Of a stretch of 64,000 nt of DNA, positions 32,740-41,448 are shown piece by piece. The position numbers were made by a program, and so were the translations under genes. The stretch comes from Euryarchaeota archaeon UBA130 (GTDB lineage: Archaea; Thermoplasmatota; Poseidoniia; Poseidoniales; Thalassarchaeaceae): contig DAVY01000006.1 of the NCBI GenBank assembly GCA_002505775.1, forward strand, positions 1-64,000, written 5' to 3'. Positions within the stretch are counted from its first letter, which is position 1. Each line of letters starts with the position of its first letter. Under the pieces are notes generated by a model. That model ran no database searches and was not told where the DNA came from. It saw only the letters and a program-made list of their open reading frames with translations.

Positions 32740-34308
32740 ATGGACGAGTCAGAAGGAGTTGACCAGCATCTTGTTGATCTCGCTGACGACCTCTCGGGAA
32801 TCGCCCCCCCCGCTCCCTCTGTCCCTGTCTCTAATTTATCCAACTCCGATAGTAGTTGGATGGATGATACTCTGAGGTCAAAGGAATCAACATTGCTTAG
32901 GATTGACAGGCTTCTTGTTAGCGGAGGCGCCAGGCTCGTGTTGTTACTCCCCCTCTTGGCCGTGATGCTATTGGGAGCTGCTCAATCCTATGGCTCGAAT
33001 GATACAGAGTGGTGGAACGAGACATTGAGGGATGCAGCGGGTGGCTTTTCCTTGATTAGGGCAACATACGCTGTCGCCCTCCTCATATTAATTGCTGATA
33101 TCTTCCTACTGTCCATTTTACTGAGGATGATGACATACACGAGGACGATTTTCCATCATGAGGCCGATTCCTTAACTTCTGCCGGACTAACATTTAGGAG
33201 CTCACATGGCTATGCAGAAATGAGGGCGACAATTGATGGCTCAATCAGACAGATTACTGCAACATCATCCTTGATTGTAATTTCCTCGATACTGCTGGCT
33301 CTTTCTCTGTGGTTCCCTTCTGGAAATGAAGAAGTGAGTCCTGTCTTGTTGGCCCTTTCTACAGGATGCCTTCTAGCGGGTCACGGTGTGCAATTAATTT
33401 CAGTTCGTTCCAGATACAATGCATCCGAGCCGTGGGGAATGCTTGAGGCATTCTCGCCGCCCATCCACCCTGCATTACTAAGCCGGCCATTTAACGACGT
33501 CATTAAGGCCCATATCGATCCATTATTGGGTATTAGGATTACCGAGTACCTGAAGACAGTCAGGTCTGAACTTAGAGAGGGATATACTATGTCGGAATTG
33601 CAAGAGTCATTATTACTGCTTCTCCACCTAAGAAGGTCTTCACTGATATCGGAGTCAGAGTTTAAGACGAAATTAGCCAGTATGGTCGAGCCGACTGCTA
33701 TTGATGGCCTTTTCAGACATCCAGAAGTAGGTGAAGAGACTTGGGACAGGCTTTTGCAACATGCTAGAAGCCAGTGTAAGCCATTCTTTAGATTACACGA
33801 TAGAATGAGAATGAGACGAGGAATTAGTAGCTCAGATGGAGGTTTCTGGTTCGATGTGGATATGGAGAACCTAGTTGTTGGCCAAGCAAATCTATTCGCC
33901 TTCATCTTAAATTCGGGCAACGAATCGAAAGATTTAGTATTAAAAATTCAGACTCCTGATTTCAAACCCAATGAATGTGTCTATCGTTTGCGTTCTGAAC
34001 CTATAAATATGGATTCAGATCCATTAAACCCTCCCCTCCTCTCCACAATGATTCAAGAAATGACAAACAGTACAAGTATTGTCTGGCAGAGTCTTCTTCC
34101 CTCCATTAAGGGAGAGGCCACTGTAACTGTTAGACTCGAGGACGACTCAGGAAATTTATTATCTGGGAGGGTACTAAACGTGCAAGTCGGAAGTGATTTG
34201 ATTACGAGGACTAGGAGGGCCGTTGGAGCGATGTTTATGGCAGGGGCGCTTATTGCAATCCTATCTCCCTTACTTCCATTCGCAGGGTCGGTCCTCGGAC
34301 TTCTTTGA
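32740..34308 (+). CDS. Polytopic membrane protein, unknown function
   Basis: A 522-residue protein. The first 50 residues are acidic and Ser/Pro-rich. Membrane helices lie near 65-82, 103-130, 168-186 and 193-212, then a long cytoplasmic or extracellular domain of about 270 residues, and a last helix at the C-terminus. The soluble part has helical RSELREGYTMSELQESLLLL and a beta-rich later half (LVVGQANLFAFILNSGNES). No family recognised. It is the last of the three-gene operon with the zinc-ribbon protein and the DtxR-type regulator, and the fourth coiled-coil gene follows 38 bases later. Confidence 0.7.
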   Translation: MDESEGVDQHLVDLADDLSGIAPPAPSVPVSNLSNSDSSWMDDTLRSKESTLLRIDRLLVSGGARLVLLLPLLAVMLLGAAQSYGSNDTEWWNETLRDAAGGFSLIRATYAVALLILIADIFLLSILLRMMTYTRTIFHHEADSLTSAGLTFRSSHGYAEMRATIDGSIRQITATSSLIVISSILLALSLWFPSGNEEVSPVLLALSTGCLLAGHGVQLISVRSRYNASEPWGMLEAFSPPIHPALLSRPFNDVIKAHIDPLLGIRITEYLKTVRSELREGYTMSELQESLLLLLHLRRSSLISESEFKTKLASMVEPTAIDGLFRHPEVGEETWDRLLQHARSQCKPFFRLHDRMRMRRGISSSDGGFWFDVDMENLVVGQANLFAFILNSGNESKDLVLKIQTPDFKPNECVYRLRSEPINMDSDPLNPPLLSTMIQEMTNSTSIVWQSLLPSIKGEATVTVRLEDDSGNLLSGRVLNVQVGSDLITRTRRAVGAMFMAGALIAILSPLLPFAGSVLGLL

Positions 34309-34346
34309 TGAGTTCCATTCAATAACAGCTCCCTACTCCCAAATCT

Positions 34347-35348
34347 GTGAATGATGACGAACCAAGTCCTGATGACGACCTGAAAACCAGGCTTCATGCA
34401 ATGGAGGCAAGGCTCAGAAGAATGAGGGATCAGAGGACTTCTCACAATGAAGATGCTAGGAGAGCTGCTGACTCAAGGAACTCGGTTCAAGAACAGTCGA
34501 AGGAGATTAGAGCCTCTATTGAGGAGAAATTAAACGAGCAAAAAGAAGTTAGGGCTAGAGCAAAGACACATCAGATGCAGAGGGACGCTATTCAATCTAG
34601 AATTAGAGAGATTATCGATAGCAAGAAAGGTAGGAGGTCCGAAGCCAGTAAAGCGAAATCAGATGTAGTCGAACTTTCTGAAGTAATGGCGGAGATATCC
34701 AATATAGAAAATAGGCTGATGACTGATGGAACTTTAACTCTCAAAGCAGAGAATAGGCTACTTAGAAAACTCAAGATACTTGCCTCCAAAAGGGATGTTC
34801 TTCTTCCCAAAGCAACCGAATTTGAAGCCATCAATATAGACCTAGGAGATTTGGAGAGTACAATTCAAACCCTCAAAGCAGAAGCTGACTCACAACACCA
34901 AGAGATGATTAGAGCTCATGAAGAGGCAGATATAATCTGGGAAGAAGTGAAACCAATGTTGGAAGAGAGAGACTTCCTAAGGTCTGAAGGCGACAGATTA
35001 CACGCCATCTTTGTCGAGTCAAAGGAGCTCGCTAATTCTGTACATGCGGAAATCGAGGTACTTCTCAAAGAGGTCAATGAAGCCAGAGATGAAATGAAGG
35101 CTAGAAGGGAGGAAAGAGCTAGGGTGATTAGGGAGCATAACGAGTCCGTCAGAAACGCTCTCAAAACCCCAGATAAGGACGAGGTTCTTGCAGAATCTCT
35201 TACGGACAAACTTCTTTCTGAGGGTACACTGACTCTGGGAGGGTCGATGTCAGGGGACCCCCAAGCTTCGCCAAGCGCAATTTCATCATCAGCCGGTAAA
35301 AGAAGAAAACCGAGAAAGGTAGGGTCATTCAGGAAGCCAAGGAAGTAA
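34347..35348 (+). CDS. COG1340-like coiled-coil protein, paralogue 4
   Basis: A 333-residue coiled-coil protein from GTG 34347. Heptads begin near residue 14 and run to about 275. The internal break reads IENRLMTDGTLTLKAENRLL, a typical COG1340 hinge, and the end has DKLLSEGTLTLGG followed by a basic tail (KRRKPRKVGSFRKPRK). It shares the hinge and closing pattern with the three minus-strand paralogues but lies on the plus strand, after the zinc-ribbon/regulator/membrane operon. Convergent with pdxS, 1 base apart. Confidence 0.75.
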   Translation: MNDDEPSPDDDLKTRLHAMEARLRRMRDQRTSHNEDARRAADSRNSVQEQSKEIRASIEEKLNEQKEVRARAKTHQMQRDAIQSRIREIIDSKKGRRSEASKAKSDVVELSEVMAEISNIENRLMTDGTLTLKAENRLLRKLKILASKRDVLLPKATEFEAINIDLGDLESTIQTLKAEADSQHQEMIRAHEEADIIWEEVKPMLEERDFLRSEGDRLHAIFVESKELANSVHAEIEVLLKEVNEARDEMKARREERARVIREHNESVRNALKTPDKDEVLAESLTDKLLSEGTLTLGGSMSGDPQASPSAISSSAGKRRKPRKVGSFRKPRK

Positions 35349-35349
35349 T

Positions 35350-36354
35350 TTACCAACCTCTCTCTTCAAGTCTAACATCTAATGTCTCTATTTCTAGCCC
35401 TGGCATTGCTTCTCCTACCATTGAGCAGGCCTCGGAAACAATTGACGGGTCGTTGAAGTGGTGGGTTGCAAGAACGATTGCTTCTGCAGTTAAAGATGGA
35501 TCAGAACTTTTGAATATTCCAGAACCGACGAAGATACCGTCCATCCCCCTATTCATCATGAGAGCCGCATCGGCCGGGGTGGCAATTCCACCAGCGGAGA
35601 AAGTTACAACAGGCAGGCGACCAATGCTAGCAACTTCGTCTAATATGGAGGCCACTTCTTCCCTTACCTCTCCCATTGTTCCAAACGGCGTCTCTCCTTC
35701 TGGGAGATTCTCAAGTTTTAATTTGAATTCCGAAGCGTCATTCATTCTCTGGAAACCTCTCATAATTATGTCTATCATATCCTCCCTCTCCTGTTTATCG
35801 GCGGTTTGAATGTTCTTGATTTCAGCATCTACTAAGCTAGCATGCTGAACAGCACTGACCACGTTTCCAGTTCCTGCCTCGCCCTTGGTTCTAATCATGG
35901 CAGCGCCCTCAGAAATTCTCCTAATTGCTTCACCAAGATTAGTGCATCCGCAAACGAATGGAATGGTGAAGTCCTTTTTCGGGATGTGAAAAAAAGGATC
36001 GGCGGGAGTCAGGACCTCGGATTCATCAATCATGTCAACACCCAGGCTCTCCAATACACGTGCTTCTCCTTCGTGGCCGATTCTGGCTTTAGCCATCACC
36101 GGAATACTCGTTGTCTCCATAATTTCCTTGATCATGTCAGGATGGCTCATCCTAGCAACGCCCCCCATGGCCCTGATATCAGCTGGGACTCTCTCCAGTG
36201 CCATTACTGAAACTGCCCCTGCATCTTCCGCGATATGCGCCTCTTCTGGAGTCACCACATCCATTACGACCCCTCCTTCCTGCATTTTGGCAAATCCCCT
36301 TTTCAAGAGCTCAGTACCATAGCGCATCTTTGTCAAGTCAAGCGTACCACTCAT
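35350..36354 (-). CDS. pdxS: Pyridoxal 5'-phosphate synthase, PdxS subunit
   Basis: PdxS makes pyridoxal phosphate from ribose 5-phosphate, glyceraldehyde 3-phosphate and ammonia. The 334-residue barrel has GGVVMDVVTPEEAHIAEDAG, VMALERVPADIRAMGGVARM, MAKARIGHEGEARVLESLGV, DMIDESEVLTPAD, and IRTKGEAGTGNVVSAVQH, which contain both catalytic lysines. The partner glutaminase PdxT is not in the window. Conservation is high throughout. Confidence 0.96.
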   Translation of the reverse strand: MSGTLDLTKMRYGTELLKRGFAKMQEGGVVMDVVTPEEAHIAEDAGAVSVMALERVPADIRAMGGVARMSHPDMIKEIMETTSIPVMAKARIGHEGEARVLESLGVDMIDESEVLTPADPFFHIPKKDFTIPFVCGCTNLGEAIRRISEGAAMIRTKGEAGTGNVVSAVQHASLVDAEIKNIQTADKQEREDMIDIIMRGFQRMNDASEFKLKLENLPEGETPFGTMGEVREEVASILDEVASIGRLPVVTFSAGGIATPADAALMMNRGMDGIFVGSGIFKSSDPSLTAEAIVLATHHFNDPSIVSEACSMVGEAMPGLEIETLDVRLEERGW

Positions 36355-36407
36355 GGACTTCGCTAAGACTAGGTACTCATGAACCTATGTAAGAAGAAAC
36401 TTAACAA

Positions 36408-36680
36408 TCAGGCGAGAACTGGAGAATCTCCTTCGGCAAGGGGAAGGTTTGGGGCTTCTTCTTCGTTCCTATCTAGCCATTCTTCATGTTCGTCTGGTAG
36501 ATCAGTATCGGCAAAAATTGCCTCTACAGGGCACTCAGCTACGCAAGCAGCACAGTCAATACATTCATCGGGGTCAATGACGAGATAATTTTCAGCCTCT
36601 CTAAAGGCCTCAACTGGGCATACAGCAACGCAATCTTGGTATTTGTGATCGACACATGCGGAGGTAACTACGTGAGTCAT
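36408..36680 (-). CDS. 7Fe-type ferredoxin (FdxA-like)
   Basis: A 90-residue ferredoxin: N-terminal ACVDHKYQDCVAVCPVEAF and CIDCAACVAECPVEAIF clusters, then an acidic tail. In the classic 7Fe protein the first motif is ACxxCKYxDC; here His replaces the second cysteine, which is not a ligand of the 3Fe-4S cluster, so a [3Fe-4S]/[4Fe-4S] pair is still possible. Carries electrons to unknown partners. Stands alone between pdxS and the divergent RNA-binding gene. Confidence 0.85.
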   Translation of the reverse strand: MTHVVTSACVDHKYQDCVAVCPVEAFREAENYLVIDPDECIDCAACVAECPVEAIFADTDLPDEHEEWLDRNEEEAPNLPLAEGDSPVLA

Positions 36681-36746
36681 AACTATCAGGTATTCTACAC
36701 GGCGATAACATTTGAACTCTTGCTCAAAATAAACATAACAATAGCA

Positions 36747-37217
36747 CTATATCATGCCTTCGATAAGTTCCGTGGCAATATCCTTTGGGTGACTTCCTGG
36801 ATAAGATTCAATCTTGAAAATACCCTTGACCGATGCCTCAATATTCCCCGATTTAGCTAGTTTAATCTCTCCTTTAACAAGCATAGGCAGGGATATCCGG
36901 ATGTGGAGATTTTTATCACCATCGATCCTTCTTTCCAAGCCATCCGCGAGTATGGCCCTGTGTACTTCACTGCCTAGGTTTTTCAGACATTCTAATGCCA
37001 CCTTCTTGCGATTAATTTTAACCAATCCTGTATTCATTATTGGGCCATGAAAAGACTTCTCCTTCGACCACTCCAAACAATTTTCCTTGTTGCACAGCCA
37101 ATCCATAGAGTCTGCAATTAGCTTCAAATCATCAAATGCTGTGGCGTGCACCCTCCACTCAGCCCTGAGTACCCCCATGTATCTGCGACATACAACTGAT
37201 AGATAGTCACTTACCAT
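36747..37217 (-). CDS. Probable exosome-associated RNA-binding protein (COG1325-like)
   Basis: A 156-residue protein starting at ATG 37217 (MVSDYLSVV); a longer frame reaches 37337 but runs over the divergent S3Ae start. The pattern AEWRVHATAFDDLKLIADSMDWL, FHGPIMNTG, then LERRIDGDKNLHIRISLPML recalls the archaeal COG1325 proteins, predicted to bind RNA near the exosome. The match is moderate and by pattern. Divergent from S3Ae with an 86-base shared upstream region. Confidence 0.5.
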   Translation of the reverse strand: MVSDYLSVVCRRYMGVLRAEWRVHATAFDDLKLIADSMDWLCNKENCLEWSKEKSFHGPIMNTGLVKINRKKVALECLKNLGSEVHRAILADGLERRIDGDKNLHIRISLPMLVKGEIKLAKSGNIEASVKGIFKIESYPGSHPKDIATELIEGMI

Positions 37218-37303
37218 GCTTACCTCGTTAGGGCCTGTTTCAAATACTATGTGTAGGTCGCAGAGGCGCAAGCGGGGAAGCCCCCGAAGAAGAGGTCGTT
37301 GTA

Positions 37304-38188
37304 ATGGCAAAGGGAGCAAAGGCAAGAGCAGCGGCACGCAGGCAGAGAGACAAGTGGAAGTCCAAGAGATGGTATTCCATCAGGGCGCCCAGAAATCCAT
37401 GGTCATTCAGAATAATTGGAGAGACCCTGGCTGAAGAGCCAGAAATGCTAGTTGGCAGAAATTATGAAATCATGCAGAACGAGCTTGATGGGGACTTTTC
37501 AAAGATGCACGTCAAGATTAGATTCAGGGTAACTGAGGTACTTGGGAATGACGCTATTACCGAGTTCATCGGGCATCAGATGATGCAAGACCATGTCAGA
37601 AGGCAGGTAAGAAGAGACAGAGGAAAAATCGACGATACCATCGATGTAGTTACCGAAGATGGTTTCTATGTCAGATTCAAACCCCTACTCCTCACAGTAG
37701 GAAGGGTGAAATCAAGCCAGAAAAACCAAATCAGGACAATCGCGAGGGAATCGATCTTGAAAGCGGGAGCATCGTCGACATGGGTCGCAATGCAAAAATC
37801 GGTTATGGATGGAGAACTCGAGGCAAAAATAAAAGAAGAGGCTTCCCAAATTAGTCCAATTAGGATGGTAATGATAAGGAGGACACAACTTATCCAATCA
37901 GGAGTCACAATAAACGATGGGCCCACTCTAGAACAAATAAAGGCCGAGGAAGAGGCACAGAAGGCTTCCATCAATGAAGAAATTGAAGAGTCCGAAATCG
38001 CAGAAAACGCGGTCGATGAGGACGAGGCGAACCCAGATGCAGAAGAAACTGTTGAAACCTCAGCTGATGGGGGAGAAACTCCTGACTACGAAGGTATGAC
38101 TGTCCCCGAGTTGAAGGCGATCCTGAAAGAATCAGGCAAGCCAGTATCTGGCAAGAAAGCTGACCTTATTTCCAGAATTTTGGAGTGA
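37304..38188 (+). CDS. rps3ae: Ribosomal protein S3Ae with an acidic linker and C-terminal SAP domain
   Basis: Residues 1-200 are S3Ae of the small subunit: DKWKSKRWYSIRAPRNPWSF, GRNYEIMQNELDGDFSKMHV, and the IRRTQLIQSG end. Normal archaeal S3Ae stops near 200; here an acidic, Glu/Asp-rich linker (about 212-262) leads to a SAP motif at 264-294 (MTVPELKAILKESGKPVSGKKADLISRIL), the helix-extended-helix type that binds DNA or RNA. Frame is continuous. The SAP tail may give the ribosomal protein an extra nucleic-acid contact. The phosphorylase gene follows 4 bases later. Confidence 0.94.
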   Translation: MAKGAKARAAARRQRDKWKSKRWYSIRAPRNPWSFRIIGETLAEEPEMLVGRNYEIMQNELDGDFSKMHVKIRFRVTEVLGNDAITEFIGHQMMQDHVRRQVRRDRGKIDDTIDVVTEDGFYVRFKPLLLTVGRVKSSQKNQIRTIARESILKAGASSTWVAMQKSVMDGELEAKIKEEASQISPIRMVMIRRTQLIQSGVTINDGPTLEQIKAEEEAQKASINEEIEESEIAENAVDEDEANPDAEETVETSADGGETPDYEGMTVPELKAILKESGKPVSGKKADLISRILE

Positions 38189-38192
38189 TAAA

Positions 38193-38966
38193 ATGTCCCG
38201 CATCGCGGTGATTTGTGGCACAGGGATGAGTGATCTATCCAACGAATTCAACGTAACTAAGACTAATTCCACTCTCAGGATAGAAACTAACTGGGGAGAA
38301 GTCCCAGTCACACTATCACAAATAGAAGAAGGGGTAATCGCCGTATTGGACAGACATCATTCTCCTGGATCCTCTAGAACTCCTCCTCATAGGATTGAGC
38401 ATAGAGCCAATGTCATGGCCGTGAAAAGCCTCGATCCAGATATCATTGTTAGTGTAAATTCTGTAGGTACCATGAGGAAAGACATGCCTCCTGGGACTGT
38501 GGGAGTGACCTCGGATGTCCTAGATTTATCTATTAGGCCATGGACTTTCTACGACGAGGATGCAGTCCATCATGATAGGACTTCTATATTTGATGACTCA
38601 TGTTCCAAAATCTGCGTTGAGTCGCTGATAGAGTCTCAGGGGTTTTCCCCAAGCGGGGTAACCGTGGCACAATGTGTAGGGCCACAATTTGAATCTCCAT
38701 CTGAAATTATAGCCTTGGAAAAACTTGGTGCTGACACAGTTGGAATGACCCTGGGTCCAGAGAGTAGACTGATTTCGGAAATTGGGATACCATATATTGC
38801 CCTTGCATGCTCCTCGAATTGGGCCGCTGGAAAGGACCCCAGAGACCCAAAATCACCCATTGACCATCATTCAGTGGACAAACTCGCCTCGTCAATGAGA
38901 GCCCGAATCTCATCATGTGTGATAGCTCTTCTAAATGAATATCAAGACAACCAATCTCAAAGTTGA
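38193..38966 (+). CDS. Purine nucleoside / methylthioadenosine (methylthioinosine) phosphorylase
   Basis: A 257-residue phosphorylase of the PNP/MTAP family, which splits a nucleoside with phosphate to a free base and sugar phosphate. Visible: VICGTGMSDL (phosphate loop), LDRHHSPGSSRTPPHRIEHRANV, SVNSVGTMRKDMPPG, and VGMTLGPE near the C-terminus with the base-binding Asp/Glu region. The expected RHG is RHH here. Whether the base is adenine, hypoxanthine or a thio-derivative cannot be read. It follows S3Ae by 4 bases and overlaps the MazG-like gene by 32 bases if that gene starts at 38935. Confidence 0.82.
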   Translation: MSRIAVICGTGMSDLSNEFNVTKTNSTLRIETNWGEVPVTLSQIEEGVIAVLDRHHSPGSSRTPPHRIEHRANVMAVKSLDPDIIVSVNSVGTMRKDMPPGTVGVTSDVLDLSIRPWTFYDEDAVHHDRTSIFDDSCSKICVESLIESQGFSPSGVTVAQCVGPQFESPSEIIALEKLGADTVGMTLGPESRLISEIGIPYIALACSSNWAAGKDPRDPKSPIDHHSVDKLASSMRARISSCVIALLNEYQDNQSQS

Positions 38967-39378
38967 TTTGTTTCCTACAGTTAGAACATTTATGGAAAGA
39001 AAGACAAGTGTCAAAGATTGGGCCTCAACGGATGCAAATTCACTTCCTGATGGCTCTTGGGAAACCATGATGAAAAGAGTAGCAAACTTCCATGAAAAAC
39101 ACTCATTCAGTAACGCTGAAAATAATGGTCATGACATGGGTTATAGAATAGCATTAACTGTAGAGGAGCTAGGGGAGCTGTCTGCTGCAATAACAAAGGG
39201 AAAACCAAAGTCTGAGGCATCCGAAGAACTGGCAGATTTACTCATCCTAATCCTCGGCCATTCCTTGGCTATGGATGTCGATTTGGAATCTGAGTTCCAC
39301 AAAAAAATGGATAAAATAATGAAAAGGGAATCAAAAAGGGGAGGCCTGGGAATTAGGGTTACTGAATATAGAGATTAA
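38935..39378 (+). CDS. MazG-like nucleotide pyrophosphohydrolase
   Basis: A 147-residue all-alpha NTP pyrophosphohydrolase. The metal-binding helices show EELGELSAAI, then EASEELADLLILIL (ExxED-type), followed by KKMDKIMKRESKRGGLGIRVTEYR. Such enzymes remove damaged or unwanted nucleotides. The N-terminal 60 residues are family-specific. Start is open: ATG 38935 overlaps the previous gene, while ATG 38992 leaves a 25-base gap. Its end overlaps the end of the convergent MscS gene by 4 bases. Confidence 0.82.
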   Translation: MNIKTTNLKVDLFPTVRTFMERKTSVKDWASTDANSLPDGSWETMMKRVANFHEKHSFSNAENNGHDMGYRIALTVEELGELSAAITKGKPKSEASEELADLLILILGHSLAMDVDLESEFHKKMDKIMKRESKRGGLGIRVTEYRD

Positions 39379-40424
39379 GACTCTACGAGCTTCTCTAGCT
39401 GGGGAGTACTAAGATAAATATCATACTCATCTTGCAAATCATAAGCCGCCATGTTGATTGAATTCCTTACCTTTAGTAGCTGGTATGGCTTATCAAGGAC
39501 ATAAGTTATCCTCCAAATCACTGCATTGTTTGAGTTTTCTCTAATAGTAATTTTAGGTTCTCTAAGGGAGTCGAGCGAAGAGCTAGAAGCGGAGACAGTT
39601 TCATATATGGCATTCAGATAGCTTTTCACCTGACTACTAGGAATGCCATATCCGATATGGAACTCCACAAAATCTTTGAATGGTCCGCCTTTAGATTTCC
39701 TCAAATAATCGGTCCTGTATTGCAGAAGATTGTAATTTGGAATCTCTATTTCATGCCCCTGCGCTAGATCCCTAATTCTGGTCTGCAGACCCCTAATCTC
39801 CAATATGATTCCGAGAATGCCCGCTTCAGGAATCGAGACCACATCCCCTCTCTTTGCACTGTTTCCGCCTATCACCAATATTCCGCTCAGGAAGTCCCTC
39901 AGCCAGTAATCCTTAGTGGTAAATACTATCAATGCTAGGAAGCCAATGACCCCCGTAGTCTCAAGTAGCCCGGTGATATCCCATACGTTGATTAATCCAA
40001 TAATCACGGTCATTACAATAACCGAAAACGCAACTAATTCCAAGGTTCTGGAGGTTGGAGTCTCTACCTTTCTAGATACTCCCATCACCTCTATATCCTC
40101 GCCGTACTTAGATAGAAGTAATGCCTCTATGGCATTGAAAATCAGATAAGAAGCGAGAAGAGTAAGTGAAGTTCTGCTGACCTCATCTGCAGGGAATTCT
40201 TCATCAACTAAAACCAGGGATGCTATGAATGATATGAAGACAAGAAGATTGAACCAATGGAGTATCCTAGTTCTAGACTTAATGGTATCCTCATCTATGT
40301 CTCTGTGGTGAGAAACAATGCTATTCGAAAACAAATAAACAAAGATGTTGAATGCGAATGTAAAATATTCTATCCCGGAAAGATCTGCTAACCTTTGAGT
40401 GAGGACGTCTATAATTTCGCTCAT
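39375..40424 (-). CDS. MscS-family mechanosensitive channel
   Basis: A 349-residue membrane protein. About four helices in the first 150 residues end with the pore helix region DYWLRDFLSGILVIGGN, followed by the beta domain GDVVSIPEAGILGIILEIRGLQTRIRDL and the C-terminal domain (FVEFHIGYGIPSSQVKSYL). It opens under membrane tension to release solutes. Single gene; its start is 38 bases from the DoxX-like gene stop. It may protect cells against osmotic downshift. Confidence 0.9.
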   Translation of the reverse strand: MSEIIDVLTQRLADLSGIEYFTFAFNIFVYLFSNSIVSHHRDIDEDTIKSRTRILHWFNLLVFISFIASLVLVDEEFPADEVSRTSLTLLASYLIFNAIEALLLSKYGEDIEVMGVSRKVETPTSRTLELVAFSVIVMTVIIGLINVWDITGLLETTGVIGFLALIVFTTKDYWLRDFLSGILVIGGNSAKRGDVVSIPEAGILGIILEIRGLQTRIRDLAQGHEIEIPNYNLLQYRTDYLRKSKGGPFKDFVEFHIGYGIPSSQVKSYLNAIYETVSASSSSLDSLREPKITIRENSNNAVIWRITYVLDKPYQLLKVRNSINMAAYDLQDEYDIYLSTPQLEKLVES

Positions 40425-40461
40425 ACCCTAGCCATTTAGTGGCAACGAATTAACGTATTCC

Positions 40462-40923
40462 CTATTTTTCAATTCTAAAGCGCCCCTTTATGGACTCAAT
40501 GGATAATCCAGAAATCCACAAGCTAAGGGCAATTCCTCCAATCTGTAGTAATAGTCTGACAATATGTCCGAAAGGAGAAAGTGACTCTCCACCCCCCAAC
40601 TCCACATCATAAATCCACATGTACAGATTGGCCGGGTACAGAAGGATAAGAAGTACCGCACTTGAGAAGCCAGCTCTTTCCCTGTAGTATGTTCCGTGAT
40701 CAACAATAATCTCAAACCCAGCGGTAACCAAGGCGACTCCGACCATTATTTCAGCCACACCACTGATTAGAACCCATAACTTAGCATATCCAAATATTGG
40801 AGGCACTATGGGCTCAAACCATTCCGTATCTGTAAAGTGTAATACGCCTACATAGAAGAAGAAACAACCCCCAACTAAAGAAGAAACTCCTTTAGCGAAA
40901 TTTGCTATAAAATAAGGATCCAT
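40462..40923 (-). CDS. DoxX-like four-helix membrane protein
   Basis: A 153-residue protein with four membrane helices. FYVGVLHFTDTEWFEPIVPP, LWVLISGVAEIMVGVALV and LILLYPANLYMWIYD match the DoxX-like family (COG4270). Function in the family is unclear; some members are linked to quinone or redox membrane chemistry. It overlaps nothing and ends 1 base after the DHFR start side; the DHFR gene follows on the same strand with its own overlap to thyA, so the order is thyA-folA-doxX. Confidence 0.75.
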   Translation of the reverse strand: MDPYFIANFAKGVSSLVGGCFFFYVGVLHFTDTEWFEPIVPPIFGYAKLWVLISGVAEIMVGVALVTAGFEIIVDHGTYYRERAGFSSAVLLILLYPANLYMWIYDVELGGGESLSPFGHIVRLLLQIGGIALSLWISGLSIESIKGRFRIEK

Positions 40924-41448
40924 CTATTTTCGCTTCCATATTGAATATGTTGTACGAAACTCGTTGTTTTCATCTATTTCTGTTTCTTCCTTCTTGGTTT
41001 CGATCCAATTTTTCCTTTCCCAAACCGGGAAAACAACCTCTCCACTGTTTGATGTATGTACAGTCGTTAGATGAATTTCATCGACATGCTCTAGGAACAT
41101 TTCGTAAATTTGCCCTCCCCCTATTATCCAACATTCCTCGCAACCATCGGCATATGCAATTTCTATCGCCCTTCCAGGGTACAACGCATTTTCTGCATCA
41201 TCATGGCTCCAGGCTGTATCTCTTGACATTACAATGTTCAGCCTGTCGGGCAAGGGCCTGAAGGAATCGGGCAGGGAATCCCAGGTCTTCCTTCCCATCA
41301 CAACAGCATTGAAACCATCCCCTTCCGTAAGTCTCCTGAACCTTGACAAGTCACTGGAAATCCTCCAAGGTAGATTTCCACGCTTCCCTATACATCCGTC
41401 TTCATCCATTGCTACAATCATAGAAATCTTCATTTTACCATCTCTCAT
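40924..41448 (-). CDS. folA: Dihydrofolate reductase
   Basis: A 174-residue enzyme that reduces dihydrofolate with NADPH, needed after ThyA. Motifs: MIVAMDEDGCIGKRGNLPWRI (folate and NADPH binding), VVMGRKTWDSLP, and WIIGGGQIYEMFL, HLTTV. The start ATG 41448 overlaps the thyA stop as ATGA; an in-frame ATG at 41433 would fit the family start (MKISMIVAMD). It follows thyA on the same strand, the usual bacterial order. Confidence 0.95.
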   Translation of the reverse strand: MRDGKMKISMIVAMDEDGCIGKRGNLPWRISSDLSRFRRLTEGDGFNAVVMGRKTWDSLPDSFRPLPDRLNIVMSRDTAWSHDDAENALYPGRAIEIAYADGCEECWIIGGGQIYEMFLEHVDEIHLTTVHTSNSGEVVFPVWERKNWIETKKEETEIDENNEFRTTYSIWKRK

